64,000 nucleotides of DNA from Rhyzopertha dominica (Eukaryota; Arthropoda; Insecta; Coleoptera; Bostrichidae): the NCBI GenBank assembly GCA_025024175.1, contig QCXZ01000003.1, positions 55,322,023-55,386,022 on the forward strand. Reading direction: 5' to 3'. Shown here piece after piece: positions 34,867-48,200 of the stretch. The notes under the pieces are model-generated. The model did not search any database and had not been told where the DNA came from. It saw only the letters and a list, made by a program, of their open reading frames with translations. Positions within the stretch are counted from its first letter, which is position 1; each line of letters begins with the position of its first letter. Made by a program: the position numbers and the translations under genes.

Positions 34867-36190
34867 GTAAGCTTATGTATACCTATCTACTTCATTTTTA
34901 ATACTTATATGATAATAATAAACTCAGTGACTAACCCCAAACTCATTTTATTCATGATATTGTTTATGATTATTAAAGGATGTTTTGATTAGGTAGTACT
35001 ATTATGCCAACAGTAAGGTTGTTTGATCATAATAAAATGTGTCATTTTAATCATTGCCACTTTTAGGGCACAATGTGTTATTAACCAGTCGTTGCTGCAG
35101 ACAATACCATTGAAAAAAACACTTAAAAGGAATGTTTCCATGAAGACTGTTTGTTAACTGCGGGAAACCAGGGGGGTCTGATCATTTATGCTTTATGCAA
35201 CTGGCCCTTAATTAAGTTGTTTCTTGCACAATTCATTACTAGTTAATAATAAGAAATAAAAGGAACCTGCTGTTTGGCAAATCAAGTTTGTGTGAGTCCG
35301 TAACCCCACTATCTGCACAAATTAAAGACATGGAATTGATTCTCGGTATACGTACTGCATTACTTACAGGGTGCTGGCAAAATACACGTTAAAGTTGCAG
35401 CAAATATTGATCAAATAAATCTAAAACCACTTTTGTTACATGCGTTATGTACTGGACCAGCTTCCCCTTGACTTAAAATTTACTGATATATGATCTCCAT
35501 TGTTAAATCTGTAATATTCACAATCAGTAGTACAAATTTAAAGGTATGTATTCTCTTGTGAGTTGTCCGCAAAAGAGCTTTGCTCATGACGAATGTAAGT
35601 AGAGATTGTATTCATATGTAGAATAGCACTGATGTACTTCTGATCTTTAAATGAAAGTTTCATGTTTTGTGCGACAGGGCATGTCTGTCACATGATCAAT
35701 TATAAGGCTCCATAAGCCCTATAGACCCGGAGCTCCTGGTTAACCTTCTTTATCACAGGCAGCATCAATGATGAATGCTTAAAAAGAGATAGATAACTGC
35801 TTGTTAACCAGGGGGTCTAGTAACCACGTTTTGTGCAACAGGGCGATAGTCTGATACAAATGTGCACTGCTATGAGCATGAGAGCATACGAGATCTTTCG
35901 TTACACAGCAAATTTTATGTTTGTAGTTTCTGAAAATTAACAGCGCACATGTTTAAGACTAAAGTAAAACATATTTTTAGTTGTTATCTAATTTCAGAGC
36001 CATTTTGTATTAAGAGTACCTATTTTTCATTTCCATGATCATAATTTATTACCTGGCACACAAAATAATTTTTTGATGTCAATTGCATTAAAGCTAAAAG
36101 CATTGTCTAAATATTGGACTACAAAAACTACACTCTTTTATCTTTTTCTAGGTTAGGTTAGCAGTTATAAATTTTATGTATAGGCGTTGT

Positions 36191-36232
<42 letters not shown>

Positions 36233-39200
36233 CAGACAGCGGTATAGGTATGATTTAATTGGTGTTGTCATGTTTCATAAACTGTGTAAATAAAATATAT
36301 GAATTCTAGATAATATAGTAAACATTTAGGATAAACGATGTATATACATATATGTATTACATTTATGTAAAATTGACAGGAATATATTTACGTATATGAA
36401 TGATTTTACTTCTTTTAGTTAGGGCAAGATATCTGTATGCTCGATTGGCATATCTTATTTCATTTATTCCTGATTATTGGATTGTAATCTGTTTGTCTTC
36501 GGTAACCAACAATTATCAAATATCACAAAATATTTTTATAGTTCCTTGTTTTTGTATATTATAAATTTAAATATTAATATATAGGAAAATTTTTTGTAGC
36601 ACGTTACAAACGCTGCTAATATTTTATTAAATGCATTAATATGTACACAAACACACATAAACGCACGTTTTTGCCATGCATTAAACCAAACATTTATTAG
36701 CCAATAGCAACACTTAATTTGATATGTTGGTTTATCTTTCAAAGTTAATGTATCCATATAGAAATATAGAAAAATTGAGGAGCCAAACGTGTTATATGAT
36801 ACGTCTTATGGATACAGATGAAAGGCTTTGTCCTAAGTATCTAGTGACCCTGCTGTTGTTACTAAAGCAAATGCTGTACTACTCCAATATGGGAAACTTC
36901 ACAAAATTACTGACATGGTATTACTTACAGCACAGACGGCAATGTCGATAGCGCAATCAGTTATTTGCATGGTCTAGCAGATTCCAAAACCAAAACATTT
37001 CTATTTTGCTTGAAGGCCCCCACAGTATTATTAAATTGTTATTATTTCCACTCCTAAAATCATTGTTGTATTTTAAGGCAACTTTTTTTTGTTATTTTGT
37101 CTTTATTATCGTCTAGACTAGAACACCGCTTGAGACTAACCATATGAGCTCTAATCTCATATACAGCTGTCCAGATGGCACAATTCCTGCTGTAGACGAA
37201 ATATGCACGTAAATTGCCGAAGCTTCCGGTATTGGAATAGTAAGATATTTGCTTATAGTGATATATGAAAATTAGCAATGGTCACTACCTATCAAACATT
37301 AATTGAACTTTCAAATTTGGTATTTTTTTTAATTAATAATAATGTGCAATATTCCACTTCTGTAGCTATTACTGAAAAAACTTCAATAAAAGTAACTTAT
37401 TAAACAAGTACAAATTGGTGTCTGCTCTCAATGAAATCAAATAGCAACCTACAATATTTTTTTAACTTTCAATTTTGTACACTACTAATCCAACAATAAC
37501 TGCAAATGGTTTTTTGCTATACTTAAGGATACTGAAAACATTACATCTCCCTACCATTTCCAGTATACAATTCGATATTCTGCTTTGAGTTCATTTTGCT
37601 TGAGAGAATTTCAAAAACGGGAGCAACTTCTACATATATAACAAAATATGAGTCAAATTTTGTTATATTCACTTAAACATGAGATAAATAAACTCAAATT
37701 CGTAACAATTGTTACCTTATTTAATAGAAATCCGGGACAATCTATCTAAACAAGTCTATATCACACTCATTATCCATTTTAAAAATCCTGCACATAATTT
37801 GTACTATGAAACAGTATAATAAAGTTTGAAAGCAAGAAATCACAACTTACTCCACCATATATAAATTTATGCAAGAAACACAGATCAGCTGAAACTCTAC
37901 AATGTTTAAGATCTTGGCAAAGTGAAGAGTAGTACAAGTATTCACTTTCCTGTCCAGGTTAAATCTCCAGTTCTAAATGAAGGTTCTTTCAACACTCTCA
38001 TTCTTGTCTATATCCGTGCAATAGTGTGTGGTATTATTAAGCGATTGTAATTGATGGCAATGCTTGAGTAGTAGTGAATTAAATTGGTAATGTTAAAATT
38101 TAGAGGATATCAGTACTTAGTTTTTAATAAAGAAATTTGCTCAGTAATCGCATATTTTGAACTTATACGTTTAACACGTGTATTTATTTTAAAACTATTT
38201 CTATATTCTGATTTATTTGATAATACAAGTAACAGCTTATTAAGTAGATTCAGTATCCCTAATGTACTAGATTTGCTAATAAATATAATACACAATGTTT
38301 GTGATGTGGAAGCGTTCTTGCAACAACATAAAGGGCAACCCTCTACACTTTAAATTTAGTACCTTTTTCCACCAAACGATGGGGCAAGCACACTATCCCT
38401 ATTGAGCAACAATTCCCAGTTTTTATGCAACCCAACATTACCACATTTGAATGTCTGCAGAGTTCAATGACAGGTAAGATCTACCCTCGGATCTTACCTG
38501 TTTTTACGATTACACCCAATATAACCAGGCTAGCCCAACGGGTGCAGTATAGCTAGGAATATGAAATTATGGACAGATACAAAGCTCGTAGGTATAATAA
38601 AGGATCGGCGTGAACGAAATTTAATAGCAATCACCTTCATTTCTAATCTGTTTGAGGCATGCCTATTTAATAGACCGAAATATGTAAAAGGTTAAACTTA
38701 TTAAAACTTGAAACATTACAATTATTATTATATTATTAATAAAATGATTCACTTAACACCACAGAATCTGTAAACTTAAGTCAGTGAACCAGTTTATCTT
38801 CTCTATTTTAAACTAAAGTCAGCTTTGTTATTAGAAGCTACTTTTGTCATAGTAACAAAGTTGATTTTAGCTAATATCAGATTTTAAAAAATAAGCTTTT
38901 AGATACTTATATTGAATTGTGGTAAGTCATTTATTTCGGGTACTAAATTTCTCTACGATTATTATTTTAGCACAGGTTTAATAATAATATATATAAAAAG
39001 AGAACCGTGGTTCCAACTTGTCAATTTTTAAGGGTACTGAGAAGATGAGTTACAAATTACAATTAATTTGTGTGTATATACGTGTTCGTTGGGATATAAC
39101 GACAGTAACCTATTGTGATGTCACTAAACGCTGCTGTGCCTTGATTTGTGTTCGATAAATTAATTTAAGTATCCTAATTTGGTATATATATATATACCGT

Positions 39201-42200
39201 GCCAATGTTTTCTCGCATAAGTAGAATTACTTCTATGTGGTTATGCAGGGCAGCTTATATCTATTTTAACAATATATATATCCAATAAATGAATATTTAG
39301 AAAATTCAGATATTTTTAAAAACTTTTAAAGTACCTAATGTTTCAAAATGCACCAAATATGGCAAACAAAATGTAATAAAGTAAAAAACAAATACATTTT
39401 TTCTAACCGCGTGTAAAATAATAGCGTAGAAAAACTCTTATACCACCACGAAAGTATTGTTTCGAATGCATGTAATAGTATGGCGTGGATGACTACATAT
39501 AAAGCACATTATTTATAACAATTGCCGAAACTACAGTACTGTAATATTGTAAACATTTTAACTGAAAGGTTTAATATATCGTTCAAATTATTAATGGATA
39601 ATATCAAAAAATTTGCCATTATTATCGGCGGGATAATTTTGTTTATGTCAAATAAGGATGTTTCTTGCATGTTTGCTAAGTAATTGTCCATATTTAACAG
39701 AATATTCATAGTTAACATTTTTTAGAAGGTAATAAGGTTTTTAGATTGTTATTACATTCTGTTTTATAAGCAGGGGGTATAAATGGAGCTAAATTGAGGT
39801 GTATAAAAAACGAGTTCTATGTAAAACTTACTGTATATGAATATTAGTTAAAATTTGAAAATTCTGAAAACAAAAATTCCCATTTACATCGTCATAATTG
39901 TACTACGGATGTGCTTAAGAAACCAAATTCAATTGGTAACATTCCTTGACTAATACGAAATTTATTTTCTTGAAGGATGTGTTTTTGTTAATGTCATTTA
40001 CTTGCAGTGTAAATTTGTGTCTAAAAATCCTATTAGGACTTTTTGATATTTATACTTGTCAAAACGTTAATGTTAACGTTACTCTAAAATTAGTCATAAC
40101 ATATATTTTAATGGTACCCGATTTATCAAAATGTAATTACTTGCCTGAAAAAATCCTTTTAAATGTGGTAAATTTTCAATCCTTTGGGCTTTCGTTTAGA
40201 GTAAATAAATTCATAAATAATAATTAAGACAGTTACAATTTTTCAAATATATAACAATACCACGGAAATCTGTAAGTGCAACGTGATATGCTCCAAAACC
40301 AGAAAACGTCGTTAACATAGGCATTATGAATATTTATTTATTTATGAATAAAGGCATAACCAACAAAATTNTCATATTTATATTATAGATTTCAAATNTG
40401 TTGTGTGATATTTACATAAAACATATTACAAGCAGTAGTAGTTGGAGAGGTGGTGAGTTTTGCTAGTGGTAGTGGTAGTGATAGTAGTGTTATTATTTTA
40501 TTAACTAAAGCAATACAGCATAATATGTTTTGTTTCAAAATAAAATAGAAAACAAAAGTGAAGTCCAGTAAAATGGGATTCAGTTAATGCTGCTCTTCAA
40601 AAAACGAATTTTATATTTAAAAAAAACTAGCTTCATAAATGTCGATATAATGTACTAAATAAAATTAAATGTTCAAAGAGATAGTTCCTATAAACAAACA
40701 AGAAGCGCCAAAGGAATGCTACTAAAAACTCAAAATGAAAAACTTCAGTATTGCTTATTTTATCATTTTACACTCCCTTGTTCAACTTTCTGGTTGTCTC
40801 CTCTTGCCCTGCAAATATAATTTTAAAATGTATTGGGTTTGCAGATATGTTACTGGAAATTTGATTATAAACTTTGAAAATGATGTAGATAATGTTCGAA
40901 AAAACGTCTAATCCATAATTTTTTGTTGTTTGTCATAAGATGGACGCTGGAAGCATTCACTCTTATAATAACAATATTTTCGTGGTGGCGAAAGTGTTTA
41001 AAAGCTACTCTTCCAAAATGTAATTATATTAAATAGGTTACGAGCGATTCCTAAAAACATTTTATTGTATTTTTTCGATGTATGTCGTATTGCTTGATGT
41101 ATTACCGTAAAAGTTTTTAGACCTATCTGAAATTTTGTCAATATTCGATTATCCATTCTACAAATTTTTAAAATAAATATAATTTGCCCTGCATAACGGG
41201 ATCGTAATAATTCTAATTATTCGATAAAAACATGGCCGCTGTATACATATACCAGATTAGAGTACTTTAACGTGCCAGTTTGTCAAACAATTATCAAGAA
41301 CATTTACTAACGTCACAACACATATTTTCTTGCAATTAATTGTAATTGGTAAACTAATCGCTCCTCTTTTTCAAATATTATTATTGCATTATGCTAAGGT
41401 AGTGCAATTTAGTATAATATACCTGAAATAAATGAATAAACGACTTACTATCATTCGATGTGTCTAAAAATTAATGGGCTTTAAAGTAAGGCAATAGGAT
41501 TGGCTTAGATTCTCATTACAAACATGATTTTAACTTAAAATAAAATAGAGATGAAAAACCTGCCCAATGACTTCAGTTGACAGATTCCACAGTGTTAAAT
41601 GCTACATGTTTGCTTATTGATATTAGATTTGGCTCACGCCGACTATGCGACGCCGACCCTTTATGCCTATGAGCATTGTATCTGTCCATTTGGAACACTA
41701 ATTCCATATTTCCAGCTACACCGCACTGCCTGAGCTGGGCTGTTTATTTTAAGCAGGTAGATCCGATGGTAGATCTTACTTGTCATTGAACTCTGCAGAT
41801 ATTCTAATGTTGGGTTGCATAAAATCGGGAATTGTTGCTCAATAGGGATACTGTGCTTACCCCATCGTTTGGTGGAAAAAGGTACTAAATTTGGAGTGTA
41901 AAGGGTTGCTTGTTATGTTGTTGCATGAATATTGCAACCGCTAGTACAACTCATGATAAATTGCTAACCCAATGCAGAACTTGGTGCACTTTAACGCCAC
42001 AGGCTGTTCAAACCGCAGGGTTTGTTATTACTTGAAAACAACTGTTACTATTACTGAGAAAAATTTGGAAATACTACTTTTTTAGTGATTTATGCAAAAA
42101 CAAAACAAATCACAAAATTCCATATTGCAGCTAACATTAGTAAATTCAATTTTGTTTTCTTTTAATTATAGAAGGATCTTCTTAAAGAGGCAACCCTAAT

Positions 42201-45200
42201 ACACGAAAGTACGAACTTCTCTGTTGATGACAGCATGAAGCATTTGGCCCCTTATGCTTTCAGTTCAAATGCTATCAGATTACGCCATACTCTCAATCAG
42301 CTGTTTGAATCTATGGACTCTACAGACTCAATAGGAAAACGAGAATCAGATGTTAAGGCCATTAAACTGTTATTACCTCACATACCAACAGATAAGATAA
42401 GAAAGAAAGTACTTAGAATTGGTAACTTTGCTAACAGAAGAAGTATAGTCTTACGACAGTTATTACCAATAGGGGAAAACAGCAGAAAGCGCAAGTGGAC
42501 TGATACACCACAAGCTTATGGTAATCAAATTTCATATGAACCAGGAGCAAATGGAATATCTGTAATTCCAAAGAAAAGAGAACGTAACGAATGGAATTAC
42601 AGTAATCAAACATCAACTACCTCATGGATGCACAGTACAACCTCATTAACCAAAGCCAATATGCCTTATAATAGTTTAGTTAAGCCTTGGTTTTTCAGTG
42701 CTGAAACTTCCACAGAACACTCTACTTATAATGGTTCAGTTAATGCACAAGAACCATTTTTCTGTAACCAAGAAAGTAATTTAACTGTTCCTCTTCAAAA
42801 TCCGATAACTAATTTAGAAGAAGATAGACCATGGGTTTTTTATGAAGAGGTGACCACTAATAAACCATCTTCAACAACAACTAGTGATGTGGAAAGCTCA
42901 GTTAAACCAGAAACTGATGCCCGTGAGCCATCCAATTCTTCCAGAGAAATAGATTTATTTAGACCTTCAACTTCCAGCGATAACTGGTTTGAAAATGCAT
43001 TCCATGATACCTTTGAAGATGAAGAATATTTTGATTATGGTAAGTTTGTCATTTGATAAATACTATATTACATGTTTTATGTAGAAATAAACCCTTTAAT
43101 GGACAAGTTCACTTATTATTAAATATTAAATCATAATAAAATATTATAGTTCTAAAGTATAAAATTCATATAAATCAATTTAGAAATGCTGGTGATATAG
43201 ACCTTGAAATGTTCATATTTTATCTGGTGTTGTGATGTCAGCTGTCCAATGTTCATTTATTCAGTAATATTTTATCCTCTCAATTACAGTTTGTTGTTTA
43301 TTTTAAAATTTTCTTTTACTTGTTTCATAAAAATCTCTTTTTTCAAAACAACTTTATTCATAATTTCAAAAAGCTACAAGCAAAATAAATAGAAATGTAT
43401 CAAATTAGTGCTTTTATTAAAAACGTTTCTTAATTTATTTTAAAACTGAAAAACATTGTTATTCATAAATAATTATCACTTGTTATATTGTAACAGCAGT
43501 TCTGAACTTATTTACATAAGTGCAATTATTGAAATTCCTAACATTTAAATAATTTTCTTCTGTGTGTATAATTTATAGGCCAGCAGGATGTTAATATGGA
43601 GGAAACAACTGTAGTTGCGGAACCCTGTATACATGAGGATAATTCAAACAAAAGTCAGAATGTTTCAAATGATATCCACAATAATAACATTAATCATGCT
43701 TCAGATGATGGTCCATCATCTTTATTAGCAGGTAATGTCCTTGTGTCACACTTTTTTTATTTCTTTTATCTGTTCTTTTCTAACATTTTGTTAGAAAAAC
43801 AAATTTAACTTTTTTATTTTTTCATTACTACTGGATACTGAGATTCAAAGCTTTTCAAATTAATTGGTTTTCCCATTCTATGTGAAAAATTAATTGGCAT
43901 TTCAAATTTTAACTTTAATAAATATTAAATCAACATAATAGTATAGCTAACTACTGCTTTTAGACAGTGAGAGAAGATAAATGAAAATGTTGGGATTTAC
44001 TTTTTCATAATTCTTATTTAGTTCGTACTTAATAACATTTTTAAAATACCGTTATAAATATAAATTTTAAATAACAAACATTAAAAGTTGTTATTTGTCT
44101 AAAAACTGACATATTTACTTTAAATATGTAAAAAAGACTTATATTCTTGTCCGATTTCCATTTGGTTTCAAGATGTAACAATAACAAATACAAAATTACC
44201 AACATTTTCTCGATTATAACATTCCTATAATAAAAGGGAATTTGCACTTTTTTTCTACAGCTAAATTTTGGTGCTCTTAAATCCCCAGAAAAAATTTTCT
44301 TCTGAAATAAATTGCATTAAAAGTTGGTAGTGGGGAGCTCTATACGTCATAGACTTTAAAAGCATTGTGACATCAAAATACACCTATCGGTGTTGCCAGA
44401 TTATAGATTACTGTTTGCTACAAAAAGCTATAGCAGAAGCCAGAATACTCAAAAGCAACTATAATTTAATGGCACGACAGTAAAAAATATTTGTCAAATA
44501 TCTTATGACAAGATTTTTTTGGGCTATTTCCTGACATTTAGCTTACATTACGTATACAGGAGAAGTCTCAGCGCTTCAGTGTTTGCATTTCCTTAGTTTA
44601 GCTGTTGAGCATTATTGTTTAACAATGGCAGTAAGAGTACCCTACAAGTACTGTATAGTCCCAATGAGTGCTAATATGACCGTGTCAGCACCAGAAAACT
44701 ATTCTCTGCATTTCCAGAAGACACAGATGTTCAAAAATCATTTTTGCATATTTTTTTTGTTTTTTTAGTATGTGATTAATAGTATAATGTGAATTATTAT
44801 TCGTCCCTATAAATTTTCGGTGCAGCAAACGGTTTAGAAGATATTGGCAAAAAACGTCACATAAGAAACAGTTTTTCTTAAATATCTCCAAAAGAAAAAT
44901 ATTCAAAAAGTGAAAGCACCATCAGATTGGAAATAAAATTTCTCACAGTGTTTTAAAAAATTTTTTTCAAAATCTTGACATTTTCGAAATATTTCCAAAA
45001 AACTGGATTTTGGACACTGTTTACACATTTTTTTTTAATTTTGCATTTATATAGAAAATATAATTTCTGATTGAAAAGCACTCTTGCAATTTTTTTGTTA
45101 AGTTAATAATTATCGAATTATATAGAAAAAACGATTTAAAAAATGTGAAGTTTTTTGCTAATATCACGAGAACCGTTTGACGTAGAAAAAAATGTGTAGA

Positions 45201-48200
45201 GAGAAAAAAATGCTCAAAATCTCATTATTGTTTGTATAATATAAGAAATAAAAGCATAAATGTCATTTTATCAATTTAATGTGGAAGTATTGATTTAAAT
45301 CGCAGCAGTTTTTTATAGAGCATTAAGGTTTCTGTATGATACACAAAATACAAAATACACAAAATAAGAATAAACAAGTACATAAAATAAAATTAACATT
45401 ATTAACTCTTGTGTAGTGGTGGAATAAAATGTCACTTGCTGAACAATTATAAAATTAACAGAAACTGTTTCATTGATAAGTGTGTTTATTAGATAATTAC
45501 AGTACATCTGTATTTTTCAGTGTAGCTTTTGACCAATAAAAGCTTACATATTATTGTACTCTTGTCGTTTATGATGAAAGGGTGCTACAACTGAGTATTA
45601 TCACTTTTTTTGAAAATTACGTAAAATGAATCTTGAAGTGCATATATATCGTACACCATGTTAAAAAAAACAAAAAAAAAATATTTGTAGGTAGAGAACT
45701 TCAGGTCTGAAATTTGAATNTTAGGAGTCACCGCCAAAACGCTTCTATCCAAGGTTATTCAACTCGTGACGTCAAGTGTCATGTAAACATTACCGAAGAG
45801 CGTGCTGTTTAATGGTGTAGTATCATTCTTGTATTGGAAAAGCTTTTGTATGGTGTTTATTGAAAGGACGGTGTAAGAAGTCGCACCAAAAAGTGATTTG
45901 TGTAGTTTTACAAGCATCTATTATGTACGGAAAACAAAACAAGTGTTGTTTTGTACATGGTTATAAAAGTCCTTGAGTCAGCAGAGCCAACAAAATTTTT
46001 GTAACCATTCCTCGAGATTATCAATGTATGGAAAAGTTGTTTAAGGCCGCTAGACGTGATATGCCGTTTTGAGGATCATCTTAATTCTTACTGTGTTTTA
46101 TTATTTTTTTTGGAGTTATAAGCATTTACCATTCAGTTTCCATTTTGTTATAGCTTAAAGGGGATATGAAAAATTATATGAGAAATGCTATAATAAAGAA
46201 CGACATTGTTCCCCATATATTCGACTGTTAGCCAGACCGGAAACGAGCCGCAAGAGCCCCGAAAATAAATGGCAATATATATATTTATTCTGACCTCTAA
46301 AATAAATGTCAAGTTTAGGGTACATTTTGAACCTTACATTTTTATGTTTACAAATGGTATGTTTCCAACAACCCACTGTGATCAAATTATCAATGCTACG
46401 TTAATTTGATAAAAAGTTCACTTATGCTGTTGCTTTTACGTTCCTCATCTCCGCCGTGTTGAACCGCTTGTCGCAGTACACAAATTCCATAACAATGAAC
46501 ATGCCTTCAGAAGTCATAACACATAAGTATTTCACTTTTCTTGGCATATTTTAATTTGCTTGTCACAAAATGAACGCAAACAACAAACTGATAAATTGAT
46601 GTGCTGAGGCTGACGAGTGACGCAATGACTCCAGATGTAAACAAGCGGCCATTTACAAGACACCTGACGTCACGGCCAATATGTTCGTGTTTTGGAGGTC
46701 CCTTTAGATATTCACATTTTTAATATTAAAAATACACCTTACGATCCATTTTTTCGAATTTATAAGCTGCCACAACTGTTTTGTGGATTAGATAAAATAT
46801 ATAGAAATATGCAATTTAATAAAATATAAATACATGGCAAATACCCAATTATTCCACAGACCATATTGATACTACTTTTCAGTTATTCGCTAACATGTGC
46901 TTCTTAGGTATTTGAATGAAGTATATTATTCTTATTAGGAAATATTGGCAGATGTCTTAAATAGGTATTATAGATCATTTCACAGCATGTATAAGCAAAC
47001 AATGCTTTTACTGTTCAACAAAGATCTGCAATACCTGAAAAGAGTCTTACACCTACTACCTAGCAGATGTTTGGGATAGTTACAATTTAGAAATTTAACA
47101 ACTGTTCATTTCTTACTTTTAATTACTGAGAATGTTTAATATTTAATTTGTTTGTGTGGTTACGAGATCTGTAAGCATGACAACTTGAATTATAGAAATT
47201 AATAAATTATAATCAATCAGATTAAACTTAAAAAATAAAACAATGTATGATGGTAGAAGTTCAAGAAGATTGACGTTTATCTCCCAGCAGCCATATTGGT
47301 TTTGCTTTTTGACAGGGCTCTGGACAACTTTACTTCATGTTGAGATCAATCCGTAATATTTGATGTGCACCTCATGTACTGAGTGGGCTGAGGGTTACAC
47401 ATCCTTGCTTGTCATATTGCTTGATTTTTTTTACAGTGGGTAGTTAGTAGAACAAGTAACCTGCATTTTCGCATTCCAGTCTTTTAAAGTAATCAGAAGA
47501 GTAAAGTCATGTTATTAATTGTTGAGTAAGAAATGACTAAATAATATGACAAACAATTTTCAAAAGTGGGGTTATTAAATACAGTGTATTTACGCCAAGA
47601 GTGTTCAATATTTATTATTATTATTTACACGTAGAATGGTGATTTAAATGGGAAAGTTTCTTAATTTTTCGAGAAGAATCCCATGATGATATGGTAATGA
47701 GAAAAAACAATCAGAGGACTGAGATTTTATTAAAGCTTTGTTATTAGTAATGAAATCACCNTATATTGAATAGCATATAGTACCGAAATACCACCACTCT
47801 ACAGTCATTTGTTTTTTGAAATAGTTCATGTTGAATAAGTAAAGTTTACAAAACAGTCTTTATTTAAAGTTATAAAATTATCTAATTTCATCTACACTTG
47901 CACACTTTTATTAAATAATAGATATGCAAGCAATCATATTGTGGTTATCTATCTAGGTGTGTCTAATTTATAATATGTGTAATATATGTGTACAGCATAA
48001 TAACAAAGTAGAAAGCAAACAGAAAGAACTACATTAACAATTAGAGATAAATGCTATAGAAGTCAATTGCAAATACATCTTAAGCATTCACGAATACATC
48101 TTAATCATTCTCATAATTGTATTGTAGCCATCTAATCTGAACATTTTTAGAGATTCGCTTTCTGTGCTGCTGTTTCTTGGGTGTACTAACATAAAAACTT

